Origin: Nematostella vectensis
Lineage: Eukaryota; Cnidaria; Anthozoa; Actiniaria; Edwardsiidae
Assembly (NCBI RefSeq): GCF_932526225.1
Contig: NC_064036.1
Span: 13,075,181-13,139,180 of the forward strand
Length of the DNA stretch: 64,000 nucleotides
Reading direction: 5' to 3'
Positions 49,101 to 60,700 of this stretch are shown piece after piece. Numbering within the stretch: the first letter of the stretch is position 1; each line of letters opens with the position of its first letter. Position numbers and translations under genes: made by a program. The notes beneath the pieces were generated by a model. The model ran no database searches, was not told where the DNA came from, and saw only the letters and a program-made list of their open reading frames with translations.

Positions 49101-52100
49101 GGTGACGGAACACATCAAGCAACTTGAGACCACTCCCCTAGTGACAGAGAACGGCGGACCGGACCATGCAGCAGGCTCACATGATGCGGACTCCGAACAT
49201 TATGTGCGTAAAGTACTAGTATTATAACATCTTACCATATACCGCAGCTGTATGAGGAGGCTTAGTTCTTTGATTTATCAGCTGGAAAGCCTGCATCAAA
49301 CGGAGATGAGAGCTGATGAGACATCCAGCTATCAGGACCGTTTGACCGTGCACACTCACATAGTCTTTGATTCAATGTGAACATGTTCAAATTAGACATG
49401 AAAGTTGTCATCTTTTGATCGCATAAGTGAGAGTTGATACGTGTAATTACAAATATCGTGATGAATCCTGAAAGCACACGATTGACTGCGCTGATTCTTG
49501 TATAAAAAACGTGACCATTCTCATCACTTTTCAAAGACCGCAATCTAGTGAGAGCTGGAAGAGTGTAACTCTCATCAACTCTCAAAGACCATTTGATCGC
49601 AACGCGTGGGAGATGTAGAAAGAGAGGAACTCTCATCAACTCTCAAAGACCATTTGATCGCAACGCGTGTGAGATGTAGAAAGAGAGGAACTCTCATCAA
49701 CTCTCAAAGACCATTTGATCGCAACGCGTGTGAGATGTAGAAAGAGAGGAACTCTCATCAACCCTCTACTCCGTTTGGTTGAGGCTTAGTCTACCCGTAT
49801 TGTCGGGCCGTGTTGGAGGGCGAGTGTTCTAACAACATGCTATTTGTGTGTTTATACGCGTAGGTTCATTTACTAAACATTGTTTACGAACACGAACTGT
49901 AATATGTGTTGTGTTATTTTAAAAGTCTCTGTCAGTCGCCATTTTGTCATCCTAATAATATACCAAGTATGAGAGAAACATTTTTATCACCTGATTTGGG
50001 GAAACTTGAGTTTCTCGATTGAGTTTCGGTAAAAAAAAGTATAAAGCTTTGTTTTTATATTGTTATTTGAAAATTGTATCGCATGATGTATTTGCCGTCC
50101 AATGTTGAATGGTAGCAACTACAGGTGTGGCTCTTTCATTTTCAGTTTATACTATAACAGCATGTTATCTGTCTGGTCTCTTTTATATACTATAACAGCA
50201 TGTTATCTGTCTGGTTTCTTTTATATACTCTAACAGCATGTTATCTGTCTGGTCTCTTTTATATACTCTAACAGCATGTTATCTGTCTGGTCCCTTTTAT
50301 ATACTCTAACAGCATGTTATCTGTCTGGTCTCTTTTATATACTCTAACAGCATGTTATCTGTCTGGTCTCTTTTATATACTCTAACAGCATGTTATCTGT
50401 CTGGTCTCTTTTATATACTCTAACAGCATGTTATCTGTCTGGTCTCTTTTATATACTCTAACAGCATGTTATCTGTCTGGTCTCTTTTATATACTCTAAC
50501 AGCATGTTATCTGTCTGGTCCCTTTTATATACTCTAACAGCATGTTATCTGTCTGGTCTCTTTTATATACTCTAACAGCATGTTATCTGTCTGGTCTCTT
50601 TTATATACTCTAACAGCATGTTATCTGTCTGGTCTCTTTTATATACTCTAACAGCATGTTATCTGTCTGGTCTCTTTTATATACTCTAACAGCATGTTAT
50701 CTGTCTGGTTTCTTTTATATACTCTAACAGCATGTTATCTGTCTGGTCTCTTTTATATACTCTAACAGCATGTTATCTGTCTGGTCCCTTTTATATACTC
50801 TAACAGCATGTTATCTGTCTGGTCTCTTTTATATACTCTAACAGCATGTTATCTGTCTGGTCTCTTTTATATACTCTAACAGCATGTTATCTGTCTGGTC
50901 TCTTTTATATACTCTAACAGCATGTTATCTGTCTGGTCTCTTTTATATACTCTAACAGCATGTTATCTGTCTGGTCTCTTTTATATACTCTAACAGCATG
51001 TTATCTGTCTGGTCCCTTTTATATACTCTAACAGCATGTTATCTGTCTGGTCCCTTTTATATACTCTAACAGCATGTTATCTGTCTGGTCCCTTTTATAT
51101 ACTCTAACAGCATGTTATCTGTCTGGTCCCTTTTATATACTCTAACAGCATGTTATCTGTCTGGTCCCTTTTATATACTCTAACAGCATGTTATCTGTGT
51201 GTGGTCCCTTTTATATACTCTAACAGCATGTTATCTGTGTGTCTCTTTTATATACTCTAACAGCATGTTATTTATGTGTCCCTCTCTTAAGATGGCGGAC
51301 TTGGCTATCCTGGAGGAGGTGCTCCGTATGGTTTTGGAGATCATTAACTCGTGCGTCACCAACACCCTGCACCACAACCCCAACCTGGTCTACACCCTGC
51401 TGCACCGGCGAGAGCTGTTCGCGCAGTTCCGCACGCACCCTACCTTCCAAGACATCATACAAAATATAGACACGGTAAGTTTTTCATTTTGGCTCAGATA
51501 GTGGTATTTTACAGTCTCATCTTAAAGCCGCATTGTCACCAGTTTACTTCCGGAGGTCCGACGGAAACCTCAACCGTTAAAAGACAAAAGAATCTATTAG
51601 AATCCGAGATATTTAACATGCCATCCGCTCTAAATTATCAATCACATCCTCAAAGAAACTTGCAATATACACACTGCTTTCAATATTTTGAAATATTTTT
51701 CGCGTTTTCCGTTAAAAGTCATCGGAAACTGTTACGTAATCGACCGGAAGTAAACTGGTGACAATGCGGCTTTAAATAGCTTTGATAATACCCAACACTC
51801 GTTTTATCGGCCTATAAGTTCCAGAGTTTTCCTTCAAGCACATTTGCTCTGCAGTCCAGAAAACCCTTCCCTTCCTCATACCGTGCTGTGTGTCCGCACA
51901 CAATGGCGTATCTTCAGGATCTTCTACAATCCGAACATCCCCAACATTTGTTAATCGTCTTGCGTTTTGAAGATCCTGGCGTTTTCTCCCCGTGCTTACT
52001 CTACAGGCTAGAGTATCTCCCCCTTTTCTTTAATCATACTATGCGTTGCACAGGTCCTGGCGTTTTTCAGCGCGCGTTTGGAGCAGCATCCGGACCAGAC

Positions 52101-52527
52101 TTTGTCTGTTGGAGTAGTCTTAGACGTCATCAAACAGGGAACGCTCCAGTGGCCTAAAGACAGATTAAAGGTAAAGGGCTTTGTTTTTTAACTAGTCGAG
52201 GACGATTCCTTGTCTCCAAGCGTCATTTATCCCCGGTAAATATTATTGTAAGAAACTTGACAATAATCGTTGCATTAAAACTACCGTACGTATTTCACCT
52301 CGCTCATTGTATAACACAATACGATATTTATTTCGATGTGTAGGAAGGAACTAATTGTAGTTTGTTATGTTCCTCCCTTGCAGAAGTTCCCCGAGCTGAA
52401 GTTCAAGTATGTGGAGGAGGAGCAACCAGAGGAGTTCTTCATCCCCTACGTCTGGTCACTAGTGTACAAGTCATCAACCCTTTACTGGAACAAAGATCAT
52501 ATCATGCTCTTCCAGCCAGATTCCTGA
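28183..52527 (+). CDS. DYM: Dymeclin
   Basis: Sixteen exons: 28183-28322, 29322-29374, 29486-29579, 29970-30133, 30704-30893, 32072-32175, 46713-46886, 47060-47147, 47315-47417, 47851-47976, 48318-48431, 48720-48814, 49068-49203, 51292-51474, 52054-52170, 52384-52527. All borders are AG/GT, all phases agree, total 674 residues (human 669). Diagnostic segments are the MGA start (N-myristoylation), [84 protein letters not shown], and the near-invariant end [20 protein letters not shown]. Dymeclin is a peripheral Golgi protein needed for Golgi organisation and trafficking; human loss causes Dyggve-Melchior-Clausen dysplasia. Intron 6 is 14.5 kb, almost all satellite. Four gene boundaries (donors of exons 6 and 12, acceptor of exon 14, stop codon) carry tandem amplifications. 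Confidence 0.97.
30965..31780. mobile_element. Inverted-repeat element in DYM intron 5
   Basis: Left end CAGGGGCCGGTTGCACAAAG and right end CTTTGTGCAACTGCCCCTG are near-perfect inverted repeats. Subterminal copies of TTGCACAAAGC and of TTATCCAGCGGAT(A/G)A recur inside in both orientations. No transposase frame. A second element is nested at 31567-31740. No target duplication seen. Confidence 0.75.
31567..31740. mobile_element. MITE nested inside another element
   Basis: Perfect 14-bp ends CAGGGTTCAAAATA and TATTTTGAACCCTG enclose about 145 bp with further imperfect symmetry (agccggcaaa, tttgccggct). It interrupts the right arm of the 30965-31780 element, so it is the younger insertion. Confidence 0.75.
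32133..46051 (+). repeat. 59-bp satellite (about 235 copies) grown from DYM exon 6 and its donor
   Basis: A nearly unbroken array filling intron 6. Consensus parts in order: gtaagtaattatacttac, cccag, CACGTCTTACCTCAAGTG, GAGCCACTGGGTGGTTCT. The first unit is exonic (32137-32175, protein [11 protein letters not shown]) and ends at the true donor gtaagt. Each unit thus repeats a 36-nt exon-like block between an acceptor-like cttaccccag and a strong donor; the donor forms a perfect inverted repeat (GTAAGTA/TACTTAC, 4-nt loop). Common variants are gtacgt, gttagt and ttaagt at the donor, and ggtgcc or ggaggc in the block. Larger duplications of 13 units (767 bp; 34517 and 35284) and 33 units (1947 bp; 42071 and 44018) are visible. 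Confidence 0.97.
46134..46417. mobile_element. TTAA-flanked MITE in DYM intron 6
   Basis: TTAA (46134-46137 and 46414-46417) borders inverted ends AGGGGCAGCGTCAT and ATGACACTGCCCCT. Noncoding, about 276 bp. TTAA duplications are typical of piggyBac- and Kolobok-type elements. Confidence 0.75.
48786..48955 (+). repeat. 51-bp repeat across the 5' splice site of DYM exon 12
   Basis: Unit: end of exon 48720-48814 (CCTTATGTCACACAACGAAT, CGTCAG) plus gtgagcacatgacttcgtca. Donors recur at 48815, 48866 and 48917; a fourth, decayed copy lacks one. The period is a multiple of three, but reading through the first donor meets TGA at once, so downstream donors would truncate the protein. Confidence 0.9.
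49204..50146. other. First part of DYM intron 13
   Basis: Apart from the roughly 62-bp repeat at 49555-49765, unique A/T-rich sequence; no coding feature seen. Confidence 0.5.
49555..49765. repeat. About 62-bp x3.5 tandem repeat in DYM intron 13
   Basis: Copies of aactctcatcaactctcaaa followed by gaccatttgatcgcaacgcg, best preserved from 49624. An earlier decayed part begins near 49310. Not adjacent to an exon. Confidence 0.8.
50147..51290 (+). repeat. 38-bp minisatellite (about 30 copies) running into the 3' splice site of DYM exon 14
   Basis: Unit parts: ggtctcttttatatactcta, acag, catgttatctgtct. Each carries a pyrimidine-rich tract, a branchpoint-like ctctaac and a cag. The last, diverged copy (catgttatttatgtgtccct, ctcttaag) supplies the acceptor used before ATGGCGGAC at 51292. 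The array is very uniform, the main variant being tccct for tctct. Confidence 0.95.
51522..51775. mobile_element. TTAA-flanked MITE with long perfect ends in DYM intron 14
   Basis: TTAA at 51522-51525 and 51772-51775. The inverted ends (51526-51553 and 51744-51771) match perfectly over 28 bp and begin AGCCGCATTGTCACCAG. About 190 bp of noncoding interior; the perfect arms suggest a recent insertion. Confidence 0.85.
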
Positions 52528-52873
52528 CCTAGATCAACCCTTTACTGGAACAAAGACAATGTCGTCTCTTCCAGCCAGATTCCTGACCTAGATCAACCCT
52601 GTTCTGGAACAAAGACAATGTCGTCTCTTCCAGCCAGATTCCTGACCTAGATCAACCCTGTTCTGGAACAAAGACCATGTCGTCTCTTCCAGCCAGATTC
52701 CTGACCTAGATCAACCCTGTACTGGAACAAAGACCATGCCGTCTCTTCCAGCCAGATTCCTGACCTAGATCAACCCTGCTCTGGAACAAAGACCATGTCG
52801 TCTCTTCCAGCCAGATTCTGACCTAGATCAACCCTGTACTGGAACAAAGACAATGGGACTCTTGACCTAGACC
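52471..52873 (+). repeat. 59-bp x6 repeat spanning the DYM stop codon and 3'UTR
   Basis: The last coding bases (TCAACCCTTTACTGGAACAA, then CCAGCCAGATTCCTGA) are repeated downstream; stop-equivalent TGA positions are 52525, 52584, 52643, 52702, 52761 and 52819. The first copy is coding and the rest form the 3'UTR. Confidence 0.93.
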
Positions 52874-54733
52874 ATTTTCGCGTCATCGGCCAGCCTTACG
52901 CGTCAAAACGAAACCCGCCCACTGAACTCTCAGAATGGTGCTACGCCATATTAAAATATTGTTCCAAAAGCTCTAGTGGAACCCTTTAAGGGAAAAAAAG
53001 AACACATTTACAGTAGGAATGAGTCATTAGGAAACTTGAAGTCAGTTCGAGTTATCGGCCATAATAATAGGCTTACAGATTATACGACTGGACTCAAGGA
53101 AAAAGTTTAACGTGTCGGACAAACGACATACATTTATAAAATTGTTTATGAAAAGAATAATGGAAAAATTGTCTCATATCCTTTATGTCTTAAGAATATT
53201 AGATTATTAGGTAATATAGGTGATGTTGCTTGTGATTATAACCCTTTTTGTAAAGTTATGCGATTGTAATATTTCGAGAATTCTCAGTCAATTTTATATA
53301 TGGAAATAACATAGATATGTTAAGTAATAAAAAATGTATTGCGAATACACCGTCATTTTTGTATTTACCACTGGATTTGTAACCAGTCCCTCTCCTCAAA
53401 TGACTCAGTCTAATGTATCCCTTGAAGTCTATGCATGGACAGGAGTAACAGTTTGTTAGGCTAAATTATGATATTATTAAACCACAAAATTCCCTGTAAT
53501 ATGCCTTCTTTTGTGACGCGCTTTCATTGGTTACTTAAAAAAAAAAAAAAAAAAACAGTCAAGTTACGCGAAATCTGAGCACCTATCATGTGGTGCGTGA
53601 ACAGTCCCGACGCGCTAGCCGAAACCTACCCGAGTATGTTCCGGCTAGCGCGTCGGGGATTGATCGCGCGCAGTAAACACGGACAGCGCGTCCAAAACAA
53701 GGAATATTTAAGCCAAATTAGAGGAAATTTATGGTTGATTACGAAAATTTCGCCTAACAAACTCTGTACCTCGTGCGTTATCACTGCTTCCACCCCCTTC
53801 CTAACAAGAGCCCAGAGACTGGATCAGATTTAGATACTCAAAGCCTCATATTTCTAATAAATATTTTAGAATATAGAAATAGGAAATACACGTACGACCT
53901 CATGCACTACACACTATTTATTTTTACATTGACTCTGATGTAACACAATGACGCACGTAATTCAAAGCGCTTACCTTTTTCACTTCTATCAAAATATATA
54001 TTTTATCTTATCAAACCTAGATTTACCAAAATAACTTGCTTTCGTTTTACGTGGGTAGCTTCGTTTCTGAATGGCTGCCCCCATGAAAGTCAACTATATA
54101 AAACGCTTCTATAATTAATATGAATGTATAGATTTACTAATAAATCTCCTTTCGTAGATTCAAATGATAGTGTATTAAATAGACACATAAAATATATTTA
54201 AAGTTAAAAAGACAGAAAACGCCGGAGAGCAAAGAATAAGAGCGTTTTCAAGTGTAAAATAACTAAAGAGTAGCTTAAAATATGGAAAGCTTTTGCGTAT
54301 TACACCTTTGTACAAATCCTATTGCTCTTCCTTTGTCTTGTCAGACTTTTATTCTTTAATTAATACATGGAAACAACTCAAAACTACATTATATCTTCAC
54401 GGGTTTCCGAATTTAACCCTTGTATGTATCCATTTTTAAAATATATTTACAATTGTTGGTATCCATACCGAAATTCGAGTAGTTCAACTTATCGCGTTTC
54501 CCATTTCCGAGTGTTAGATTTTGCTGCTATACGCGTGCTGCATAGGAAACACTGGAAATGCTGAACAACAAAATGATAGTGGCGTTCGTAAACACGTGAA
54601 ACAAAGTGTAATATCCAAGCCAGCACAGAAGAGAACAAAGACATTGGAGTGTATTAATGCTAAATGAGTATATTCCAGGGGTGTACGAAAACCACACTAA
54701 TGTAACGCGCGCATCAAATGAGTTGGCTTGTTC
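52874..54733. other. Convergent intergenic region with a long hairpin
   Basis: Lies between the 3' ends of DYM and the SLC6 gene. AATAAA near 53326 could be the DYM poly(A) signal. A 15-bp perfect inverted repeat, CCCGACGCGCTAGCC at 53606-53620 and its complement at 53643-53657, forms a GC-rich hairpin with a 22-nt loop. Poly-A at about 53540. No gene recognised. Confidence 0.5.
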
Positions 54734-57700
54734 TTAATAATCGACGCCAGTCTTGCCGGTTCTCGTCAGCATATTCTCTTCTTCATGTATATTGCGTTCC
54801 CGCGATTTGCGAGAATCCCGTTTGTATCCTCGCAAAGCCCTCACCACAAATACGCCGGGTATAAAGAGACAAGACGAGCCAATCAGAAACGCGATGACAA
54901 TGTGTCCCCACCAGGGATAGGCTAGGATCTTGGTGTCGGCCTGCGAAGGAATCAGCATTGTCATTAGGGACTAACACGTGAATCGGCCCTATTGACGGCG
55001 TGCTGGACTTCAAATCTCAAAGCATCAATTTCTATCGGCTGATTTTGATAGATAAAGCATAAAGATTTAATTTTGGTGAGATTTCTTCTCCTAATTTGTC
55101 TTCTGTAATATTGTGAAAACAATACAAGTTAACAAGGTACAAGAGGTACAATAGTTTTGCCAGTCAAGTCACCAGAGCCTTTATTCTAAATAGGGGAGGG
55201 GGTGCAAATAATAAACCTCTAATAAACTAGCATCACCTTAGCAAAGTCCCACACGGTGTATCCGATTGGTTTGACGGCGAGGTTCACCACACTAGGAACG
55301 ATTATAGCTAGCACGACAAGGGGGGACAAGACGAACCAAGAGATGAGCCAGTACCACCCTGGGCGGCAGCCGATCATGTATTCGATGTCGCTCTCAAATC
55401 TGCAATGGTAAAAGCAAGAAAATAACCTGATCATGTATTCGATGTCGCTCTCAAATCTGCAACGGTAAGATAGGGAATGAAACGATTATGTATTCGGTGT
55501 CGCTCTCATATTTGCAACAGTAAGCAAGGGAGTGAACCGACAGAAACAAGAAAATAAATTCTTGCTCCGCATTCATGAGTGGGTAGAAACAGACATTAAT
55601 AAAGAAAATTGAAAAAAAAAGTGGTGTGGAGACAGCAGGGTGTACTTCAGGTGCTGTAAACAATTATACCGCTGAAAGATGACATGTAAATACATTTACG
55701 TGGATCAATATCATGTCAGAAAGGGTGCAGTAAAAGGGTTTTTTTCATCGCTCTCTGATGTGACGGCCGCAACCTTTCCTGCATCTGGCGTCTGTCACTG
55801 AACATGTCACGTGATTTCTTAGTGCAAGTCGCCAAATGACACCATATGACAACCCACCTTCTCAGTCCATACACGTAAGCCACTCCTATAAGCTCGAACA
55901 AGCCCACGAACAACAAGGGCAGCGGTCCAGAGAACGAGTCAAACATCTGCAGCCAGTACTCTCCAGACCTCTGACAGAACACGAGGCCAACGAAGAACGA
56001 GATCACGCACAAGAGGCCTGGTATCAGAGAAGGGAAGAGCGCATTTTTAGCAATAACACGTCGTCTGTATATCAATAATATAATGGTGTTGGCGGCTCGT
56101 TGGTGCAATAAATAAATTTACAACAGCGAAAGAAAAAAATTCGTACTCTCTTAAAGACCATTTATAGTTCACTACATTCTTTGGACTTTGTTTACCAGGC
56201 TGACTCGTCAATGGTGACTTACCTCCAACCAGAAAACAAGCATTCTGGCAGTGTTACTACATCCCCCCATCCTTATCAGACTCCCCATCCTTTCTAGAAC
56301 AACCCTCCCTTACCAGAACCACTACTTATTAGACCACCTCCTTACCAGACCCCCTCATCCTTACCAGACCCACTACTTACTAGACCACCTCCTTACCAGA
56401 CCCCCTCATTCTTACCAGACCCACTACTTACTAGACCACCTCCTTACCAGACCCCCTCATCCTTACCAGACCCACTACTTACTAGACCACCCCTCCTTAC
56501 CAGTCTTCCGACCCTTTCTAGACCCCCTCCCCCAATACACATGGAATGGATGCCTAAATCAAAGACTTTTTTAGACAACGGACGGCAACAGGGAGTTCCT
56601 TGTATAAAGTTTTGCATGAAACCAATGTAAAAGACGCTTCTTTTCCAACACGCATGAAACCTAACATTGTGATAACGCTAAAAACAAAAATCATCTACTT
56701 CCGGTTGCCATCAGTTTCCTAGAGACGCCTTTGCTTAAGTACCCTAATAATCTCTGCAAAGTCGCATTCGACTCACCTGCAATGATCTCCTTTCGGAAGG
56801 GCACCAATTTCATCTCGTGTATTGGTGTGACCACGCCCTCGAGGATGCCATACTGGCTGCTTAGCCCCAGCATGATGAGCATCCCGAAAAAGAGCACGGC
56901 CCACAGGGGAGAGATAGGCATCTTGAGAATGGCCTCTGTGAAGGCGATGAACGTCAGACCTGGGCCCCCGGCGGCCTGTAACAAACCCTTGTTAATAACA
57001 GAAGAGAGGAGGGCGGTTGTGTTGTGCAAACCTTTGTAAGTGAGGGCAAGGAAAACGATATGGCCTTGCATAGCCGTAGCAGGCCTCGAATTATTGGGGG
57101 GAGGCACAATACAGAAACATTAAGAAAACAATGGGGGGCACAGCCACGCCCCTACTGGTCATTTCCTTATAAAAATATTCCTTTTAAAATATTAGAGGGG
57201 GAGGCACGTGCCCCCAGTGCCCACTCCCTGCTACGGCCCTGCCTTGTAAGTGAGTAAGTGAGGGCAGAAAGGGTGTTGTGGCATGTATGCATGCTTATAG
57301 TGCAAAACGTTTATTAAGAGCACATCTAAGGGAGCATCTAACAGAACTTTCTAAAGGCTGCACGATTTAGTTGTAGGCCACACTTTTACAAATCGAGTCG
57401 TAGAGTTTTATTCAACCTAAGACTCTGCTAAAATGTTCAACTACGAAAGTTGCAACATATAATTCACGGCTAAGACATGATGCCTATGAATAACTTTTAG
57501 TAATAGTAATAGCATAAAGGGGGGGTCATGGTGAAACCCTTTAAAAAGTGGGCAAATAAGAGTGTGGCATGTAACAGATGGTGGATAAGCACCTGAAAAA
57601 AGCAAACACTTATACTGTGCTCAAAACTCTTTGTACCTCATTAAGCCACTTTTCCAAGTTAAAGCACATGTCTGCCATTGTCTTGTTTTCTGGGAGAAGA

Positions 57701-60700
57701 GTCCCATTCACGCCTCCGTACAGCGCAATACATTCGTCGTATGATCTGTTTGCCTGTATAGTGCCAAAGAAACAATAAATAAGAATAAGAATGTGATTAT
57801 TGTGACCAAGAAGAGATAATTGATTATAAGCCATTTAGTGTTTGATTGTTTTGTCATACCCTTGAATCTAAGAGAACTGCACTTCCTGCACAACCTTGTC
57901 ATGTCCTCAGAGAAAAGTCTGTATATCCATTTTATCCGGTTTAAATACCTCTTTACTTTATAGACTACTGTATAGACTACCTATTCACTACTTGATTTCA
58001 TAGCATTTTGGATTCCATTTGCCTTGAATTCCAAGACAAAGATGGTAGCATATGCTGAGTCGGGGGTATTGGGATGATTATCAGCAAAATATATTTTAAC
58101 CCTAAGGAATAGCACTTTATTGGTAGTCAAGTATTACCCCTTAGAGTAGCACATTGGGTACACAATTAGCATGAGGCAGCCTAAGGGATAGCAGAATCCT
58201 AAGAATCTTTGAATGTCCCCTAATGGATAGCAGATGGTAGAGTTTTATACCCTAAATGATAGGATCTCCCCCCCCCTCCCCCCCTCCCCAGGAGATGGAG
58301 GTTACTTATCCCCACATACTTTGAATCCCAGGATGGAGAAGATGACAATAGTGGCGTAGATGGAGGTGGCACAATTCATGAGAGACACGAACACCGCATC
58401 ACGCCGGCAGTTGTTGTGGATAGGGTTATAACTGGACATCGCAATCAATGAGCCATACCCAATGCCAAGGGAAAAAAAGATCTGAGTAGCGGCCTCCAGC
58501 CACACTTGTGGGTCCTTTAGCTTGTCAAACTTAGAAACAAAATAGTAATCAGTAAACCCCTAAGTTTATCAATCTACAAAACTGCGAGCATTGTAAACAC
58601 TATTGACTTTAATAAAGAAAGGTGTGTACCTAACTTACAAATAGTCCAGCACTAACACCACTTCAGTGAGGTTTAATTGTTACTGAAAGTATAGCTATGA
58701 AATGGCCGATGTGATGTACTCTAATAGAATAACAGCTAAATGGTTACCTGTGGTGTGAACATATGTTTAATGCCATCAACAGCGCCATCAAGTGTAAGCC
58801 CTCGAATGAGGAAAATAGTCAGCACAATGTATGGTACTGTAGCGGTCACATACACAGCCTGTTGGATGTAAAAACACCAAGATATCATTACATGTAGATA
58901 GAACAACATCAAAGGAGTGATGGCAAAGCTTGGCAGAGGGGATGGAAAAGGGTGGGTATAGTGCTGTATGTAGTGCTGATGTGTTCATCAATCTGCATCA
59001 TGACATCTTCAACATTAGTCACCATGTCATCATCGTCGTCGTCGTCGTCCTCGTTGTTGTCGTTGTTGTTGTTGTCGTTGTCGTCATCATCATCATCATC
59101 AACATCATGACCACCGCCACCGCCACCGCCGCCGCCGCCGTGGTGGGTATAGTGCTGTTTCTTTTTTACACACCTTTCCTCCTGACTTGACACCCCTCAT
59201 GATGCACAGGAACACAATTATCCATGACAACAGGAGACACAGGCAGAGATGCCACTGCAACCCCCCTCCCTCCTCCAGGGATGAGGACACACCCAGTGCC
59301 GTCTTGTACCAGTAGTACTGGGTCCTACCTGCAAATGTGCATTCTGGTATCTCTGTACCTGTAAGACATAGGCATAGCCATTTTCACATCCTCAAATCAT
59401 CACAGCGGCGTAGCCAGGATTTTTAACAGTAGGGGGCCCAAAAGGTCCTATCAAGGCATTTGCCTCCTTTTTTAGATTATGTCTCATGCATTTACTGTAT
59501 TTTTGGGTGCAAGAAGGGGGGGCTGGGCCCTCTGGGCCACCCCCTGGCTACGCCCCTGCATCACAATATACATGAAAAACAATATACCTTTCAAGCTGGT
59601 TGTAGACCAGAGTGTTTACACATTGACTCAGACTCATGTTTGTAAACTGCATAGAGCAGCCTATATATCTAAGACCAGCTGTCATTTGCATGTAAAGTGC
59701 AGGTGAGTATGCCTACATAGATACTTGTGCTCTAGAAACGCATCACACTTGTTACATCCGGTCTTGACACCATCATCACAACTACACCTCCACAACTATG
59801 ACCTGCTACTCTCTTACCATTAATACTTGGGCAGGAAGAGTACGGCAACTCCTTTTGGAATGCACCAAACAAGTAAATAAAGCACCATGCCAGAAGCACG
59901 TTATAATAAATACTGATGAGCAGAGAGAGAACGACAGAAGCAATCCCCACACCTCCTAGGTAGGGATGGATATTGTTCCATACTCCGATAGACCCCTTGC
60001 GTATGCTCTGGCCAATTGCAAGCTCCAGAAAGAATAAAGGAATTCCCATGGTCACAAGACTTGTGAAGTAGGGGATAAGAAAGGCACCTGGAAAATGGTC
60101 ACAAAAATGATCACACTTTATGGGTATGAGTTTAGACTTAAAAATCTTCTTATAATCATTATAGGGTAGGCATCTTACAAATTCTTAGTTTCAATTATGG
60201 ATTTTTGTGATTATTCTAAGCGAAATTTTTCTAGATCTGTTATATGTCTCACAACTCTATTCTGTCACACGTAATATCGACGATTGTAAACGTGGATTCG
60301 ACTGGATTCGACTCAAGGCAAAATCAAAACAAAACGCGATGCATGTTGGGTAATACTATTTTTAGATTTCCCGCTCGCTTTCTATAATGGATTTTCCGAG
60401 AAATGGTGAACAATTAAAATGGCAAACTCATTCTCTTTATTTCTAATATTTAGAGGGTTTCTTTTTACATTGTAATTGTGTATTCAGACATTGAACAATA
60501 CAATAAGAAAACAAAAAAAATACTTTTTTACATATCAAGCGGCTGACTGGTTTAGCGGGTTAACAAACGAGAACATTTGTTTTGAGTAATTTTCACTTCG
60601 TTTAACATATTCTAGAAAGTTAAAGATAACAAACAATGAATATATAAAGTTTATTCTAAATTCATAATTTTAATTTTCATCTCATAGAGTAAACGTAACT

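Noticed and set aside
53588-53833. 81-residue plus-strand frame
   Set aside because: It overlaps the hairpin at 53606-53657, and no family resemblance or exon signals are present.
58909-59193. Asp/Asn-rich and Val-rich frames
   Set aside because: Simple trinucleotide repeats inside an SLC6 intron.
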